DNA of 64,000 nt, taken from NCBI GenBank assembly GCA_004793585.1, contig SRZB01000002.1, positions 186,001 to 250,000 of the forward strand. Reading direction: 5' to 3'. Of the stretch, positions 35,115 to 44,620 are shown piece after piece; position 1 is the stretch's first letter, and each line of letters begins with the position of its first letter. This DNA comes from Hominisplanchenecus murintestinalis (GTDB lineage Bacteria; Bacillota; Clostridia; Lachnospirales; Lachnospiraceae). The notes beneath the pieces were generated by a model. The model had not been told where the DNA came from and searched no databases. It worked only from the letters and a program-made list of their open reading frames with translations. The position numbers and the translations under genes are program-made.

Positions 35115-35149
35115 GCCGGGAATCAATCATAAAATGATTGATTCCCGGC
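35115..35149. other. Perfect 16-base hairpin over the stop codon of the gene after fliS
   Basis: GCCGGGAATCAATCAT, loop AAA, then its exact complement. The stop codon and last codons of the 35123-35518 gene lie inside it. There is no T-run on either strand, so it is more likely an mRNA-stabilising or processing hairpin than a terminator. Confidence 0.75.
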
Positions 35150-35518
35150 AACACTCCGATTGATTTTCCTATCCTCTTCCTGAAGCTTTTTAATCAACGC
35201 CTGTGTCTTCTGCCTAATTTCAAAAATTTTCCGTTCCTCATACCCTGGACCAGCTGTTTCACGAAATGGATCACAAGTCAGTAAATGCCTTAATTCCTCT
35301 GTCTCAGAGACGCCTTCTTCCCCTGTCTTCCAGATTTCCTCCATGCACTCATCTAATTTTCCCATCTCATCTGCACGCATTTGAAGCAGCATATTAACGG
35401 ATACTTCATCCCTTCGCGAAAGGGCATCTGCCAGTTCAGCAGTCAGCCGGCTTATCCCCTGGATAAGTGACAACCGCCGCTGAACCAAAATCATAACTTT
35501 TTCTTTGTTAAGAGCCAT
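35123..35518 (-). CDS. Small helical flagellar protein, FliT/FlgN-like position
   Basis: 131 residues, predicted all-helical and charged (VQRRLSLIQGISRLTAELAD, then IFEIRQKTQALIKKLQEEDR). It follows fliS by 8 bases, where many bacteria have fliT, the chaperone of FliD. Similarity is too weak to name it; chaperone is an inference from place, size and helix content. Confidence 0.65.
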   Translation of the reverse strand: MALNKEKVMILVQRRLSLIQGISRLTAELADALSRRDEVSVNMLLQMRADEMGKLDECMEEIWKTGEEGVSETEELRHLLTCDPFRETAGPGYEERKIFEIRQKTQALIKKLQEEDRKINRSVAGNQSFYD

Positions 35519-35526
35519 CTTCTCTC

Positions 35527-35940
35527 CTATCCCCGGACTCCAAGATCATGCTGCATCGCTCTGCCACCGCTCATACCTACTGTATGCCATGCCTGGTCGA
35601 AGGCTTCCTTCAAACCTGATAATATCTGACGAATACGTGGAATTTCATCCTTCCGTCTTTCCCGTCCGGCCTGCAGACGGCCAATATCATAAAGCACATA
35701 CTGATAAATTTCTCTTAATTCCTGGCTAATTGGCTGTTCCAGATCTAAAATCTGTATCAAATACTGCACAATCATAAACGTCCGATTTAGCGCTTTATCA
35801 AAATTCCCGTAATCTTTATCTTCCAGCGCGTATCCTGCTCTCGCTAACCGCTTATCTGCTTCTTCAAACAACAGAAGCACCAGCTCCGGTCCCGACATAG
35901 AAAGAATACTCTTTTCCTTATATTTCTGATATGCGTTCAT
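35527..35940 (-). CDS. fliS: Flagellin export chaperone FliS
   Basis: 137 residues with the FliS start MNAYQKYKEKSILSMSGPEL and VLLLFEEADKRLARA, then the third-helix region ELREIYQYVLYDIGRLQAGR. It binds the flagellin C-terminus and stops early polymerisation; in Bacillus it also helps FliW. 12 bases from fliD. Confidence 0.94.
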   Translation of the reverse strand: MNAYQKYKEKSILSMSGPELVLLLFEEADKRLARAGYALEDKDYGNFDKALNRTFMIVQYLIQILDLEQPISQELREIYQYVLYDIGRLQAGRERRKDEIPRIRQILSGLKEAFDQAWHTVGMSGGRAMQHDLGVRG

Positions 35941-35952
35941 CTAATCCTCTCT

Positions 35953-38385
35953 TTAGCCCTGAAGCTGAGACAAATACCCCGACTGCGTATTCAGTTTATT
36001 AATCATCGTTTCCATGGAAGTGAACTGTTTAATATAACGATCTTCTTCACTGGAAAGCCTCTCCTGAAGAGTTGCAATCATATCCTGAATAGATTCAATC
36101 TCTCTGTATATATAGTTATCCATGACAGACATCGGTACTTTAGGCGAACCTGCTTCCTCTACCAGACGTCCATAAGAACCGCCATTCCTGGTTCCGTAAC
36201 GGGTCGCATACGGCGTCATCCTATCCTGCATGGACTGGGCCAAGCCCTTTGAAGAAGTCCCCTCTCCAGTAAATACCTTTGCAACCTTATCCGGTTCTGT
36301 AGACATCGCCTGTTTGAATTTCGTCTCATTAAATTCAATCTTTCCGCCATCCATATAATTGCTGGAAACGCTGATGCCCATTTCCTCCAAATCATCATAG
36401 GAAATACCGCTTCCCATCAAATCCGTTAAAAAGCTCTGAAGGCTGCCGCTCAAATCACGCATCGTACCGTCGTTAAATAGCAGACCCTGTTTCGCCTTTT
36501 TCTCCCAACGCTCAATTTCTGCTTCCGTCATCTCTGCCTTCTGTTCATCCGTAAGCGGACCATAAGATTTATCCGGCTTTGAAGTAATCTGTGTATTTAC
36601 CTCTTCTACCAGCGCATTATATTCCTCGAAGAACTTTGATACAAGTTCTGTCACTCCATCCACATCTGCCTGTGCATTAAAAGTAACTGCCTGGGAACTA
36701 TCCAGATTTCCTGCCGCGTCATATCCAAATTTACCTGTTACGGATACCTTTAATCCCTCTAAATCGAAAGTATTGGAGGAACGCGTTAAATTCACTACAG
36801 TCCCATCTCCATAGCTTACGGCAATCTCCGCATCCTGTCCTGCCACAAATCCGGCGTCCTCATTATCCGGATCTGCCATAAAGAGCTTCTTTCCCAGTTC
36901 ACTTCCGCTCACATCAATCTGCCTGCCCGCGCCCGTCTCAGACGATACCAGCATCAGCTGTCCTGTAGAATCTACATAAGAAGCTTTTACGCCTGCCTCC
37001 GGCGTTGCATTAATCTTAGATATAATATCCTTGACTGTACTCTTCGCAGTCAGTCCCTCAATCTTTACACCATTGATCACCAAATCCAGATTTCCGTTGG
37101 CATCTGTATAATTACTCATATCATCCTTGCTGATTCCCAGGTTTGCCTTATCCAGCGTAGCATAAGTATTCACTTTGTTTGACGCACCGTACATAATGCC
37201 AAGCGCATCCTTAACATTCGCGTCAAAAGAAGTGATTGTAACCGTAGAAGCATCATTCTTTGTACTGAATGCCAATGTATCCTTTCCGTCAACATTTGTA
37301 AGCTCTGCCTTTACATTGCCCGTACCAAACGCCCTGTCAAGACGCACCTGGAGATTCTCTGCCATCTTTGCAAGCCTCTCTTCTCCGGTTAATGTAGAAT
37401 CTTTAAATAAAGTATCATATTCTTCCTGGGTAATCAACTCTATATCTTTTGAAGTACCGTCATAATTAAAAGTAACTTTCTTTCCGGTAAAGTACTCGTC
37501 TGCCTTATAGGTCTTGCGGTAAGAATCTGCAAAATTTCCTACATTGTCATTAAACTTATTGAAAGAAATCCCTTCCTTATCTGCCTCCGCATCTACCTGA
37601 TACCCCAATGCTCCTAATGCCGTAGAAGTTGAACGCATCACATAATTTGTAGACTTTTTACCATCCGTACTGATATTAATCTTTCCATTTTCATATTTAA
37701 ATTCCATGACGTCGAAAATCTTATCTTCCCCAAGCATAACATCAGAATTTTTCAGCGCTGCATTCAGCTCGTCTACCAGTCCTTCGATGTCATCTGTCGT
37801 ATAATCAATGTAATGTTCTGTCCCACTCTCATCCTTATAAGATGTTGGCATGGTAAATGTAGTGGTATTATTAAATTTACCTCCATCTAACGGAGTCCAC
37901 ACGCCAAAACGAAGCTGCGTATCCTTCAGATTAGAAATATTTACTTCCTGATCCATCGAATTTAGCGTTGTAGAAAGTTTTCCGACATTGCTTGCTGATC
38001 TTCGGCTGGCGGTAGTTGCCAGCTGCTTTACGCCTAATATGGACAGATTATCTATCATCGAGGAAGTCCCTGATGCTTTCACAAACCTTGTATACTTCTC
38101 ATCCCCAATAGCTGTAATCTGATTTCTTGCAAATAATGATGCACTCTTTAAACATTTAGAAGATGAATATGTGAAATATTTGTCATCCAAGTCAATAATC
38201 TTACCGCTGACGCTCTGGTATGCTTCCTGTTTCCACAGGAGGGTCTGCATCTTATTCCGCTGTGTTGTAATCTTTGAGGTTGTCCCCGCTGTCATCGCTT
38301 CAATCATCGCATCCCTGTCGATTCCTGACGCCATGCCGCCAAATCCTCTGAGGCTTGTATTTCCCAAACTATTTACCTTTGCCAT
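35953..38385 (-). CDS. fliD: Filament cap protein FliD (HAP2), long form
   Basis: 810 residues, far above the about 500 of Bacillus FliD. The N-terminal end has FGGMASGIDRDAMIEAMTAG and NKMQTLLWKQEAYQSV; the C-terminal end has IREIESIQDMIATLQERLSS-like cap helices (residues 755-805) and ends MINKLNTQSGYLSQLQG. The extra length lies in the beta-rich centre (about 180-560), the outer cap leg that can bind hosts or mucus in other species. It is led by a sigma-28-type promoter and followed by fliS. Confidence 0.94.
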   Translation of the reverse strand: MAKVNSLGNTSLRGFGGMASGIDRDAMIEAMTAGTTSKITTQRNKMQTLLWKQEAYQSVSGKIIDLDDKYFTYSSSKCLKSASLFARNQITAIGDEKYTRFVKASGTSSMIDNLSILGVKQLATTASRRSASNVGKLSTTLNSMDQEVNISNLKDTQLRFGVWTPLDGGKFNNTTTFTMPTSYKDESGTEHYIDYTTDDIEGLVDELNAALKNSDVMLGEDKIFDVMEFKYENGKINISTDGKKSTNYVMRSTSTALGALGYQVDAEADKEGISFNKFNDNVGNFADSYRKTYKADEYFTGKKVTFNYDGTSKDIELITQEEYDTLFKDSTLTGEERLAKMAENLQVRLDRAFGTGNVKAELTNVDGKDTLAFSTKNDASTVTITSFDANVKDALGIMYGASNKVNTYATLDKANLGISKDDMSNYTDANGNLDLVINGVKIEGLTAKSTVKDIISKINATPEAGVKASYVDSTGQLMLVSSETGAGRQIDVSGSELGKKLFMADPDNEDAGFVAGQDAEIAVSYGDGTVVNLTRSSNTFDLEGLKVSVTGKFGYDAAGNLDSSQAVTFNAQADVDGVTELVSKFFEEYNALVEEVNTQITSKPDKSYGPLTDEQKAEMTEAEIERWEKKAKQGLLFNDGTMRDLSGSLQSFLTDLMGSGISYDDLEEMGISVSSNYMDGGKIEFNETKFKQAMSTEPDKVAKVFTGEGTSSKGLAQSMQDRMTPYATRYGTRNGGSYGRLVEEAGSPKVPMSVMDNYIYREIESIQDMIATLQERLSSEEDRYIKQFTSMETMINKLNTQSGYLSQLQG

Positions 38386-38456
38386 ATAAATATCTCTCCT
38401 TTCAAGATAGTTTGAACAATCTTAATATACTTAATATACAAAATTCTATATTGTAT

Positions 38457-38484
38457 TTATCGGCAAATCCCTCAAAAAGATAAT
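38457..38484 (-). promoter_or_regulatory. Sigma-28-type promoter of the fliD operon
   Basis: ATTATC, 14 bases, GCCGATAA on the minus strand, about 75 bases before the fliD start. Confidence 0.75.
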
Positions 38485-38508
38485 ACCCGACAGATGATTT
38501 TCCCGCGA

Positions 38509-39294
38509 TTAATCATGACGGGGGTGTTCTCTCACTGCAACACAGGAACGTATGATTTCCGTCAAAATCCGTATTTTATATTTATTCTCATAGTAATTCA
38601 TGCCAGATGTCCCGAAGCCGCTCTTTGCTGCCACGTATTTCGCCGGAAGCCGCGTAAGCGTAAGCGCTTCTACATCTGCCCGACATCTCTCGCACCGGCA
38701 CACTTTGTACTGTTCCATATATTTATTAATATCCTGCCGTTTCAGCAGTTCTTCCATCACATTTATAAAAGAAGACTCCTTCACTGCAGTCTTTTCCGGA
38801 GCTGCTTCCTCCTTTGCTTCCACATCTGCTGTTTTTCCTTCTGCCGTCACGGTCGGCATTTCTGTCCTCTCCGGCACTGAAGCTTCCTCTTTTATCACCG
38901 GGGCTTCCGGCTGTGCCGCAGGCGTCTCTGTTGGGGACGCTGAAACTTCCTCTTTCACGGCAGGTATCTCTGTCTGCCCCATAGAAATCTCCGGTTCCGG
39001 CATGGAAACCTCTTCTTTTGCTGCCGGAATCTTTGCCTTTGCTGCTGGCGCAGGTTTCACCTCTGCTGAATCTGCCTGGGAAACCTCATTTTCCAACTGT
39101 TCCAGAATACTCTTTTCCAACTGTTCATTGCCGCTCTCGTCCACTACTGTGACTGTTGCAGCAGCAGCCACCGGAGCCGCGGCCTGATTTTCCGCAGGAA
39201 TCTTATTTTCTTCTGCGCTTCCTTCGTCCTGGGCCGCCGGACTTTTCGTCAAAAGATTCAGTACGTGGGCAGTTTTATTCGTTTTCTTCGCCAT
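38509..39294 (-). CDS. ComFB-domain protein with long Glu/Pro/Ala-rich N-terminus
   Basis: 261 residues. Residues 30-165 are low-complexity with imperfect repeats around PAVKEEVS, PAAKEEVS and PVIKEEAS. Residues 175-255 are a ComFB domain: NVMEELLKRQ, then CRCERCRADVEALTLTRLPA with Cys199, Cys201 and Cys204. ComFB proteins have been reported as cyclic-dinucleotide binders in other phyla, recalled from memory; whether this one binds is unknown. It overlaps the ParA gene by 20 bases and is the last gene of the fla operon. Confidence 0.75.
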   Translation of the reverse strand: MAKKTNKTAHVLNLLTKSPAAQDEGSAEENKIPAENQAAAPVAAAATVTVVDESGNEQLEKSILEQLENEVSQADSAEVKPAPAAKAKIPAAKEEVSMPEPEISMGQTEIPAVKEEVSASPTETPAAQPEAPVIKEEASVPERTEMPTVTAEGKTADVEAKEEAAPEKTAVKESSFINVMEELLKRQDINKYMEQYKVCRCERCRADVEALTLTRLPAKYVAAKSGFGTSGMNYYENKYKIRILTEIIRSCVAVREHPRHD

Positions 39295-40072
39295 GTTCTG
39301 TTCCTCCCTTTAGATGAATCGTCTCCGCTATCTCATCAATAAATTCCAGATAATCCTGTACAGCTCCGGAACGCGGATTATATGTAAAGATACTCTCGCC
39401 GTGAGCCGGCGCTTCTGCGATTGCCACTCCCGGACGAATCTTACTCTTAAATACTACCGTTCCCATCTGATCCGCAAGCTGTGCCGCAAGTTCATCTACA
39501 TCTCTCGACAAAAGAGTCCTGCGGTTATAGCGGGTAAGCAGAATTCCCAGAACCTTCAGCTCTGAATTGAAAAGGCTCCGAACAGATTCCACTGTCTCCC
39601 AAAGCTGGGAAAGCCCCACCAGGCTAAGGATATCAGCCACCATGGGGATAATCAAAAAATCAGAGACTGCATACGCATTAGCCGTCAGCAGATTCAATGC
39701 CGGCGGCGTGTCAATAATAATATAATCATATTGTTCCTGAACAGGAGCTATCGCTTTTTTTAGTATAAATTCCCGTTCAATGGAAACCTGTTCCATCCCA
39801 TTATTACTCAGAGTAATATCTGAAATCAGCATATCGCAGGTGTCAGCATGGCACACCGCCTCCTCTATGGAAACCGTGCCGTTCAGCACATCCAGCACTG
39901 TATGTGCATTTTCCATATCGGCTCCCAGACAGAATCCCAAATTTCCCTGGGGATCTAAATCGATACATAGCACTTTGTTTCCTCTGTCCGCAATGCCGGC
40001 GGCCAGAGCCGCAGATGTGGTAGTTTTTCCCACTCCGCCTTTCTGGTTTGATACAGTAATAATCGTAGCCAA
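39275..40072 (-). CDS. ParA/Soj-family ATPase in the fla operon
   Basis: 265 residues of the ParA type: NQKGGVGKTTTSAALAAG (deviant Walker A with Lys11 and Lys16), CIDLDPQGNLGFCLG, and YIIIDTPPALNLL. It lacks the features of FlhG (no N-terminal FliY-binding DQAxxLR motif, no C-terminal membrane helix). It may place chemotaxis arrays or flagella as ParC/ParP-type systems do, with the ComFB-domain protein as partner. Between flgG and comFB, 30 bases after flgG. Confidence 0.86.
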   Translation of the reverse strand: MATIITVSNQKGGVGKTTTSAALAAGIADRGNKVLCIDLDPQGNLGFCLGADMENAHTVLDVLNGTVSIEEAVCHADTCDMLISDITLSNNGMEQVSIEREFILKKAIAPVQEQYDYIIIDTPPALNLLTANAYAVSDFLIIPMVADILSLVGLSQLWETVESVRSLFNSELKVLGILLTRYNRRTLLSRDVDELAAQLADQMGTVVFKSKIRPGVAIAEAPAHGESIFTYNPRSGAVQDYLEFIDEIAETIHLKGGTEHGEENE

Positions 40073-40102
40073 TTTGACACCTCCAAAATTTTCTGACGCG
40101 CT

Positions 40103-40831
40103 TTATCCTTTCAGCGAATTAATCGTACCTACAATCTCATCCGATGTAAGAACCATCTTCAAAGCATAAGAATATGCTCTCTGGCTCTCAATCATACGAG
40201 TAAGCTCCATGGACATGTCTGTCCCCGAGCTTTCCAATGCACACTGAGCCAGTTCCGGATTTTTGACAAGCGAAGGTCGCATTGTGTCTTCGGACGGCAC
40301 ATACTCATTATTGCTGGTACTCATCAGACGGCTCGGATTCTCAAAGGTGTAAACCCCAACCTGCTGCAGAAGCGGCGTATCCTTTGCCCCCCGCCCTTCT
40401 ACCACAATTGGTTTCTTATTTCTGTCCAGAACCAGCTTCCCGGCATCTGTCATCAAATAGAATCTATCGCCAATCTGACCTCTGTGAAAATGTCCGTCCC
40501 TGGTATAACTTACTTCATTTGTGCCTCTGTCCCTTACCATAAAGAACGAATTATCCTCCATGATAGCAAAATCCAACTCACTGTTCGATGCAACCGGCGT
40601 CGATGCCGCAAATGTAGTATATGTATTCTGAGTGCGCACACCGGCTCCGGCCTGAAGCTCTGTAACTGCATCCTCTGAATCGTTCAGATTATACTGTATT
40701 AAATCAGAAAACACCGCTGTCTTTGGCTTAAACCCTCCATTATTAATATTTGCAAGGTTATTGCCCACAACATCCAGCTTATTCAGGCTTGCCTTAGCTC
40801 CCAGTGCCCCTGTATAAAATGATGAATACAT
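40103..40831 (-). CDS. flgG: Flagellar rod protein, FlgG/FlhP family
   Basis: 242 residues with the rod signature TGALGAKASLNKLDVVGNNL followed by ANINNGGFKPKT. The middle has SELDFAIMEDNSFFMVRDRG and TRDGHFHRG. The C-terminal helix is GTDMSMELTRMIESQRAYSY. One of two tandem rod genes, probably distal rod; which of FlgG or FlhP is not decidable from sequence alone. Confidence 0.85.
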   Translation of the reverse strand: MYSSFYTGALGAKASLNKLDVVGNNLANINNGGFKPKTAVFSDLIQYNLNDSEDAVTELQAGAGVRTQNTYTTFAASTPVASNSELDFAIMEDNSFFMVRDRGTNEVSYTRDGHFHRGQIGDRFYLMTDAGKLVLDRNKKPIVVEGRGAKDTPLLQQVGVYTFENPSRLMSTSNNEYVPSEDTMRPSLVKNPELAQCALESSGTDMSMELTRMIESQRAYSYALKMVLTSDEIVGTINSLKG

Positions 40832-40855
40832 TGCTGATTTTCCTCCTTAATCGGT

Positions 40856-41632
40856 TTATAAGCTTCCAACTTCACTTGCTGATTTTCCCATCACCTGGTC
40901 ATAAAGCCTTAGAACCTGGGCGGCACTCTGCAGCGCCCTCTGTGATGACATCATATTTGTCATCTCATCCACCATGTTCACATTCGCCCTCTCCAGGCAT
41001 TTCCAGGCAATCGCCGTATCATTTCCTACCTGTCTCCCATTCTGGTCTGTAGAAAACATGCCGTTGTCTTCTTTGTGAAGATTCTCATAATTCTCAAAAT
41101 CCACCACCCGGATACTTCCCAGGGTAGTTCGCCTTACTTTTCCCCTGACAGTCTCCTCTACCGTGATGTTACCTCTATTATCTACGTTAAAGTTCTCATT
41201 GTCAATCTTTATCGGACGATTATTTTTACCCAAGACGCGTCCCTGGTCATTCAGTACCAGATATCCCTGGTTATCCACGGAAAAAGAACCGTCCCTGGTA
41301 TATCTCACTCCATCTTCTGTCTGTATACAGAAAAATCCTCTTCCCTGGATGGCAAAATCATAAATCCCCTCTGTAGGCTCCATAGAACCTTGTTCATAAT
41401 CCACATATGTCCTGCTCGCCGTCCGTATTTTTGAGGTCACGGCCAGTTCTTCCCTATTTTCTTTCGCCCGTCTGCCTGTACGGTAAAGCATTTCTTCCTG
41501 GAAGGTACTGCTCACCATTGTATCTTTCTTGTAGCCCGCCGTCTGAATATTTGCCATATTATTGCTGACTACATTCAGGTTTCTGCTCTGGGTAAGCATA
41601 CCGGATGTTAAATTATAAAATCCCTGATACAT
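40856..41632 (-). CDS. flgF: Flagellar rod protein, FlgF/FlhO family
   Basis: 258 residues: GMLTQSRNLNVVSNNMANIQ and TAGYKK, then IYDFAIQGRGFFCIQTEDGV, TRDGSFSVDNQGYLVLN, and the end helix VNMVDEMTNMMSSQRALQSA. The tandem pair after sigD matches flhO-flhP of Bacillus, so this is the FlhO/FlgF-like partner. 40 bases after sigD. Confidence 0.85.
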   Translation of the reverse strand: MYQGFYNLTSGMLTQSRNLNVVSNNMANIQTAGYKKDTMVSSTFQEEMLYRTGRRAKENREELAVTSKIRTASRTYVDYEQGSMEPTEGIYDFAIQGRGFFCIQTEDGVRYTRDGSFSVDNQGYLVLNDQGRVLGKNNRPIKIDNENFNVDNRGNITVEETVRGKVRRTTLGSIRVVDFENYENLHKEDNGMFSTDQNGRQVGNDTAIAWKCLERANVNMVDEMTNMMSSQRALQSAAQVLRLYDQVMGKSASEVGSL

Positions 41633-41671
41633 ATTTTCCTCCTTTCCACCCGCACTTCCTGCGGCTGGCTA

Positions 41672-42439
41672 TCACATATATTTACTCATATATTGTTTTA
41701 ACTTGCGTATAGCAGCGCTGTGAAGCTGCGAAACCCTCGGCTCACTCACCGCCATTACCTGAGCAATCTGCCCCATGTTCAGTTCTTCCACATAGTACAG
41801 GGAAACTACCAGCTTCTCTTTCTCCTTCAAGCTGTTAATCGCCTCCACCAGCATCTGGCGTGTCTCCCCTTTGATAAATACTGCCTCTGGCTGAGAGCCG
41901 GGCGCTTTGTCCGCCAGCTGTATAGACTGGTTCGTGTCATCATCCTGAATCATATCCAGGGAAAGCACATTCATGATACTGCTCATGCTCTGTATCTTAC
42001 GGAATTTCTTTACGTCTGTCTGAACCGCCTGTGCAAGCTCTTCTTCCGTAGGCTCACGTCCCAGCGTACTCATAAGGGAAACTCTCGCTTCCTCTATCGC
42101 CCGGCTGTTCTTCCTGAAATCCCTGGGCATCCAGTCATTTTGGCGCATCAAATCAATGATCATTCCCCGGATGCGCCTTGAGATAAAGGTTTCAAATTTA
42201 ATATTCATCGCAGGGTCATAACGTTCCAGCCCTTTCATGATGGCAATTACGCCCTCATTGATGATATCTTCCATCTGCAGGGAGCCGGCATACGTATTCC
42301 TCATCTGGACTGCTATACTTTTTACTATATACAGATAGCGCATCGTGAGTTCCTGCTTAACCTCTATCTTCTTTTCTTCCAGATACATATGCAGCAGCTC
42401 ATCATTGGTCTTTTCCTTTAAGTAATCCCATTCTCCCAT
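41672..42439 (-). CDS. sigD: Sigma-28 factor FliA/SigD
   Basis: About 255 residues of a group 3 sigma factor: region 2 MEDIINEGVIAIMKGLERYD and ISRRIRGMIIDLMRQ; region 3 STLGREPTEEELAQAV; region 4 LNMGQIAQVMAVSEPRVSQL, the -35 recognition helix. It reads the flagellin, flgM and fliD promoters in this window. The ATG at 42439 begins GEWDYLKEKTNDELL; a GTG at 42451 is also in frame. It comes right after flhA. Confidence 0.94.
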   Translation of the reverse strand: MGEWDYLKEKTNDELLHMYLEEKKIEVKQELTMRYLYIVKSIAVQMRNTYAGSLQMEDIINEGVIAIMKGLERYDPAMNIKFETFISRRIRGMIIDLMRQNDWMPRDFRKNSRAIEEARVSLMSTLGREPTEEELAQAVQTDVKKFRKIQSMSSIMNVLSLDMIQDDDTNQSIQLADKAPGSQPEAVFIKGETRQMLVEAINSLKEKEKLVVSLYYVEELNMGQIAQVMAVSEPRVSQLHSAAIRKLKQYMSKYM

Positions 42440-42463
42440 ATCTTCACCCACTTATCGTCTGTT

Positions 42464-44584
42464 CTAACGCCTGCTTGTATTGTCAAGAACCAAACTTCCT
42501 ATTGACTGGATTTGGATATTATTCGCTATTTCGTTAAAAGACAGGACGCGGACATTGGGATAAAACTGTTCTATCAGGCGGTAAAAGTGTACCCTCATAA
42601 CCTGTGAAGTCAATACCACCGGAGTCTGGGACAATCCTGCAAACTTCCGCATCTGTATAGCCATCTGTGAAATAAGGCTCTGAAGGATATCCGGGCTGAG
42701 CGCCAGATAATAACCGCCCTCTCCTTTGGTAAGAGAACCTACCATAGTGCGTTCTAATTCAGAATCCATCGTAACTACCTTCATGCTGCCGTCTTCGCAG
42801 TACAGCCGGGTAATCGTCCGCTTAAGCGCTGTCCTGATATCTTCAATCAATGTATCTACATCACGCAGCCCTTTCTCGGATGCCGTTTCCAATATCGTCT
42901 CCACAATGATTTCCAAATCCTTGATAGGAATGCCCTCTTTCAAAAGGCTTGTAAGTATCTTCTGAAACAAACTGTAGGAAATCACATTCGGGAATGCTTC
43001 TTCTATCAGCTCCGGCGATACCTTCTTAGCATTTTCCACCAACCGTACGACTTCCTGTCTGGTGATCAGCTCATAAGCATGCTGTTTGATAACCTCGGAC
43101 AGGTGAGTAATCATAACAGACAGCGGGTCAATAACCGTATAACCATATATTTCCGCCCTCTCCCTGTCCTCCGGCCGGATCCATCGGCTTGGGATGCCGT
43201 AAGCCGGCTCTATCGTCTCGATTCCGTCTACTTCTCTTTCCGGATTTTCCGGCTCCAAAGCCAGATAATAATCTGTCAGGATTTCTCCTCTTGCGACCTC
43301 TTCACCACGAATCTTAATGCTGTACTGGTTTGTATTCAGCCCTGAACTGTCACGCAGACGAATTGACGGGATGACAAAACCCATATCCTGCGCATACTGC
43401 CTTCGGAAAATAATAATCCGGTTAATCACCCGCCCGCCTACCGATTCATCCACCAGCGGAATCAAACTGTAGCCAAACTCCATTTCCACCGGTTCCACCG
43501 TGAGCAGAGTATAGACGTTATTAACATCTTTATAATATTCTTCCTCGGTAACAGGAGGAGCCTCCTGGGACTGCTGCTCTTCCTCATGCGAAGCCTCCCC
43601 GCCGTCACCAAAAGCACCGCCGGGCAGCGCCATAGCAGGGCCTGCCTTTATCTGTCTTGAGAGGTAATAGCCGCCTCCTACCAGGATTCCGGCAATCAGC
43701 AGCATTGTCAGCGTCGGCATCCCTGGGATGACGCCCATGACTGCTACTGCGATTCCGCTGATCATAATAGAATATGGCTGTGCCAGGAACTGCCTGGAAA
43801 CATCCTCATTCAAGCTGCCCTCAGAAACTGCCCTGGTTACAATCATACCGGTAGCCGTGGAAATCAGCAGCGCCGGTATCTGAGATACCAGCCCATCACC
43901 TACTGTAGCAATGGAATATGTATTCAATACAGTCGTAAACTCTCCGCCGCCCATTACCATTCCGATAATTGTACCGCCTACCAGGTTAATTCCGGTAGTG
44001 ATCAGAGACATGATGGCATCGCCTTTTACAATCTTTGTAGCACCGTCCATTGCCCCGTAGAAGTCCGCTTCCCGCTGTACTTTTTCCCGTCGATGCTTCG
44101 CCTGCTGTTCATCAATCAGACCTGAACTTAAATCCGCGTCAATCGCCATCTGCTTACCTGGCATAGCATCCAAGTTGAAGCGGGCTGCAACCTCAGCCAC
44201 ACGTTCCGCACCCTTGGTGATAACCAGGAACTGCATCAACAGGATAATTATGAAGATTATGAAACCTACGACTACGTTGCCGCCCAGCACGAAATCACCG
44301 AATGCCTTGATAATCTGTCCTGAGGAACCCATATTTGATAAGATATTCCTGGTCGTAGACACATTGATTCCCAGTCGGAACAACGTCGTAATCAGCAGCA
44401 GCGATGGAAAAATAGAAAATTCCAACGGCTCATGGATACTCATCGTGATAACCAGAATCATCATAGACAATGCCATGTTAATCACAATTGCAACATCCAC
44501 CAGCCCGGCCGGCAACGGTATAATCAATAGCAGGATAACAGTCAGTACAAAGAGTACTACTGAATAACTCATTATCTTTTTCAT
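42464..44584 (-). CDS. flhA: Flagellar export gate protein FlhA
   Basis: About 706 residues. Eight membrane helices in the first 330 residues, with the FHIPEP-type cytoplasmic loop (QFLVITKGAERVAEVAARFN, LDAMPGKQMAIDADLS, AKHRREKVQREADFYGAMDG). The C-terminal cytoplasmic domain (370-706) docks chaperones. An ATG at 44596 is also in frame; 44584 is preferred for GGAG 6 bases upstream. No flhF or flhG follows, unlike in Bacillus. Confidence 0.95.
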   Translation of the reverse strand: MKKIMSYSVVLFVLTVILLLIIPLPAGLVDVAIVINMALSMMILVITMSIHEPLEFSIFPSLLLITTLFRLGINVSTTRNILSNMGSSGQIIKAFGDFVLGGNVVVGFIIFIIILLMQFLVITKGAERVAEVAARFNLDAMPGKQMAIDADLSSGLIDEQQAKHRREKVQREADFYGAMDGATKIVKGDAIMSLITTGINLVGGTIIGMVMGGGEFTTVLNTYSIATVGDGLVSQIPALLISTATGMIVTRAVSEGSLNEDVSRQFLAQPYSIMISGIAVAVMGVIPGMPTLTMLLIAGILVGGGYYLSRQIKAGPAMALPGGAFGDGGEASHEEEQQSQEAPPVTEEEYYKDVNNVYTLLTVEPVEMEFGYSLIPLVDESVGGRVINRIIIFRRQYAQDMGFVIPSIRLRDSSGLNTNQYSIKIRGEEVARGEILTDYYLALEPENPEREVDGIETIEPAYGIPSRWIRPEDRERAEIYGYTVIDPLSVMITHLSEVIKQHAYELITRQEVVRLVENAKKVSPELIEEAFPNVISYSLFQKILTSLLKEGIPIKDLEIIVETILETASEKGLRDVDTLIEDIRTALKRTITRLYCEDGSMKVVTMDSELERTMVGSLTKGEGGYYLALSPDILQSLISQMAIQMRKFAGLSQTPVVLTSQVMRVHFYRLIEQFYPNVRVLSFNEIANNIQIQSIGSLVLDNTSRR

Positions 44585-44620
44585 CTGAAACTCCATCCGT
44601 CCTGTTTTTGTTCAGGTGTA

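Noticed and set aside
38600-39187. 195-residue plus-strand frame opposite the ComFB-domain gene
   Set aside because: Ser/Ala/Gly-rich shadow of the repeat-rich N-terminus; no ribosome site.
39275-40072. FlhG (YlxH) call for the ParA-type gene
   Set aside because: The sequence follows the ParA/Soj pattern (deviant Walker A with NQKGGVGKTT and DPQGN) and lacks FlhG N- and C-terminal features; flhF is also absent.
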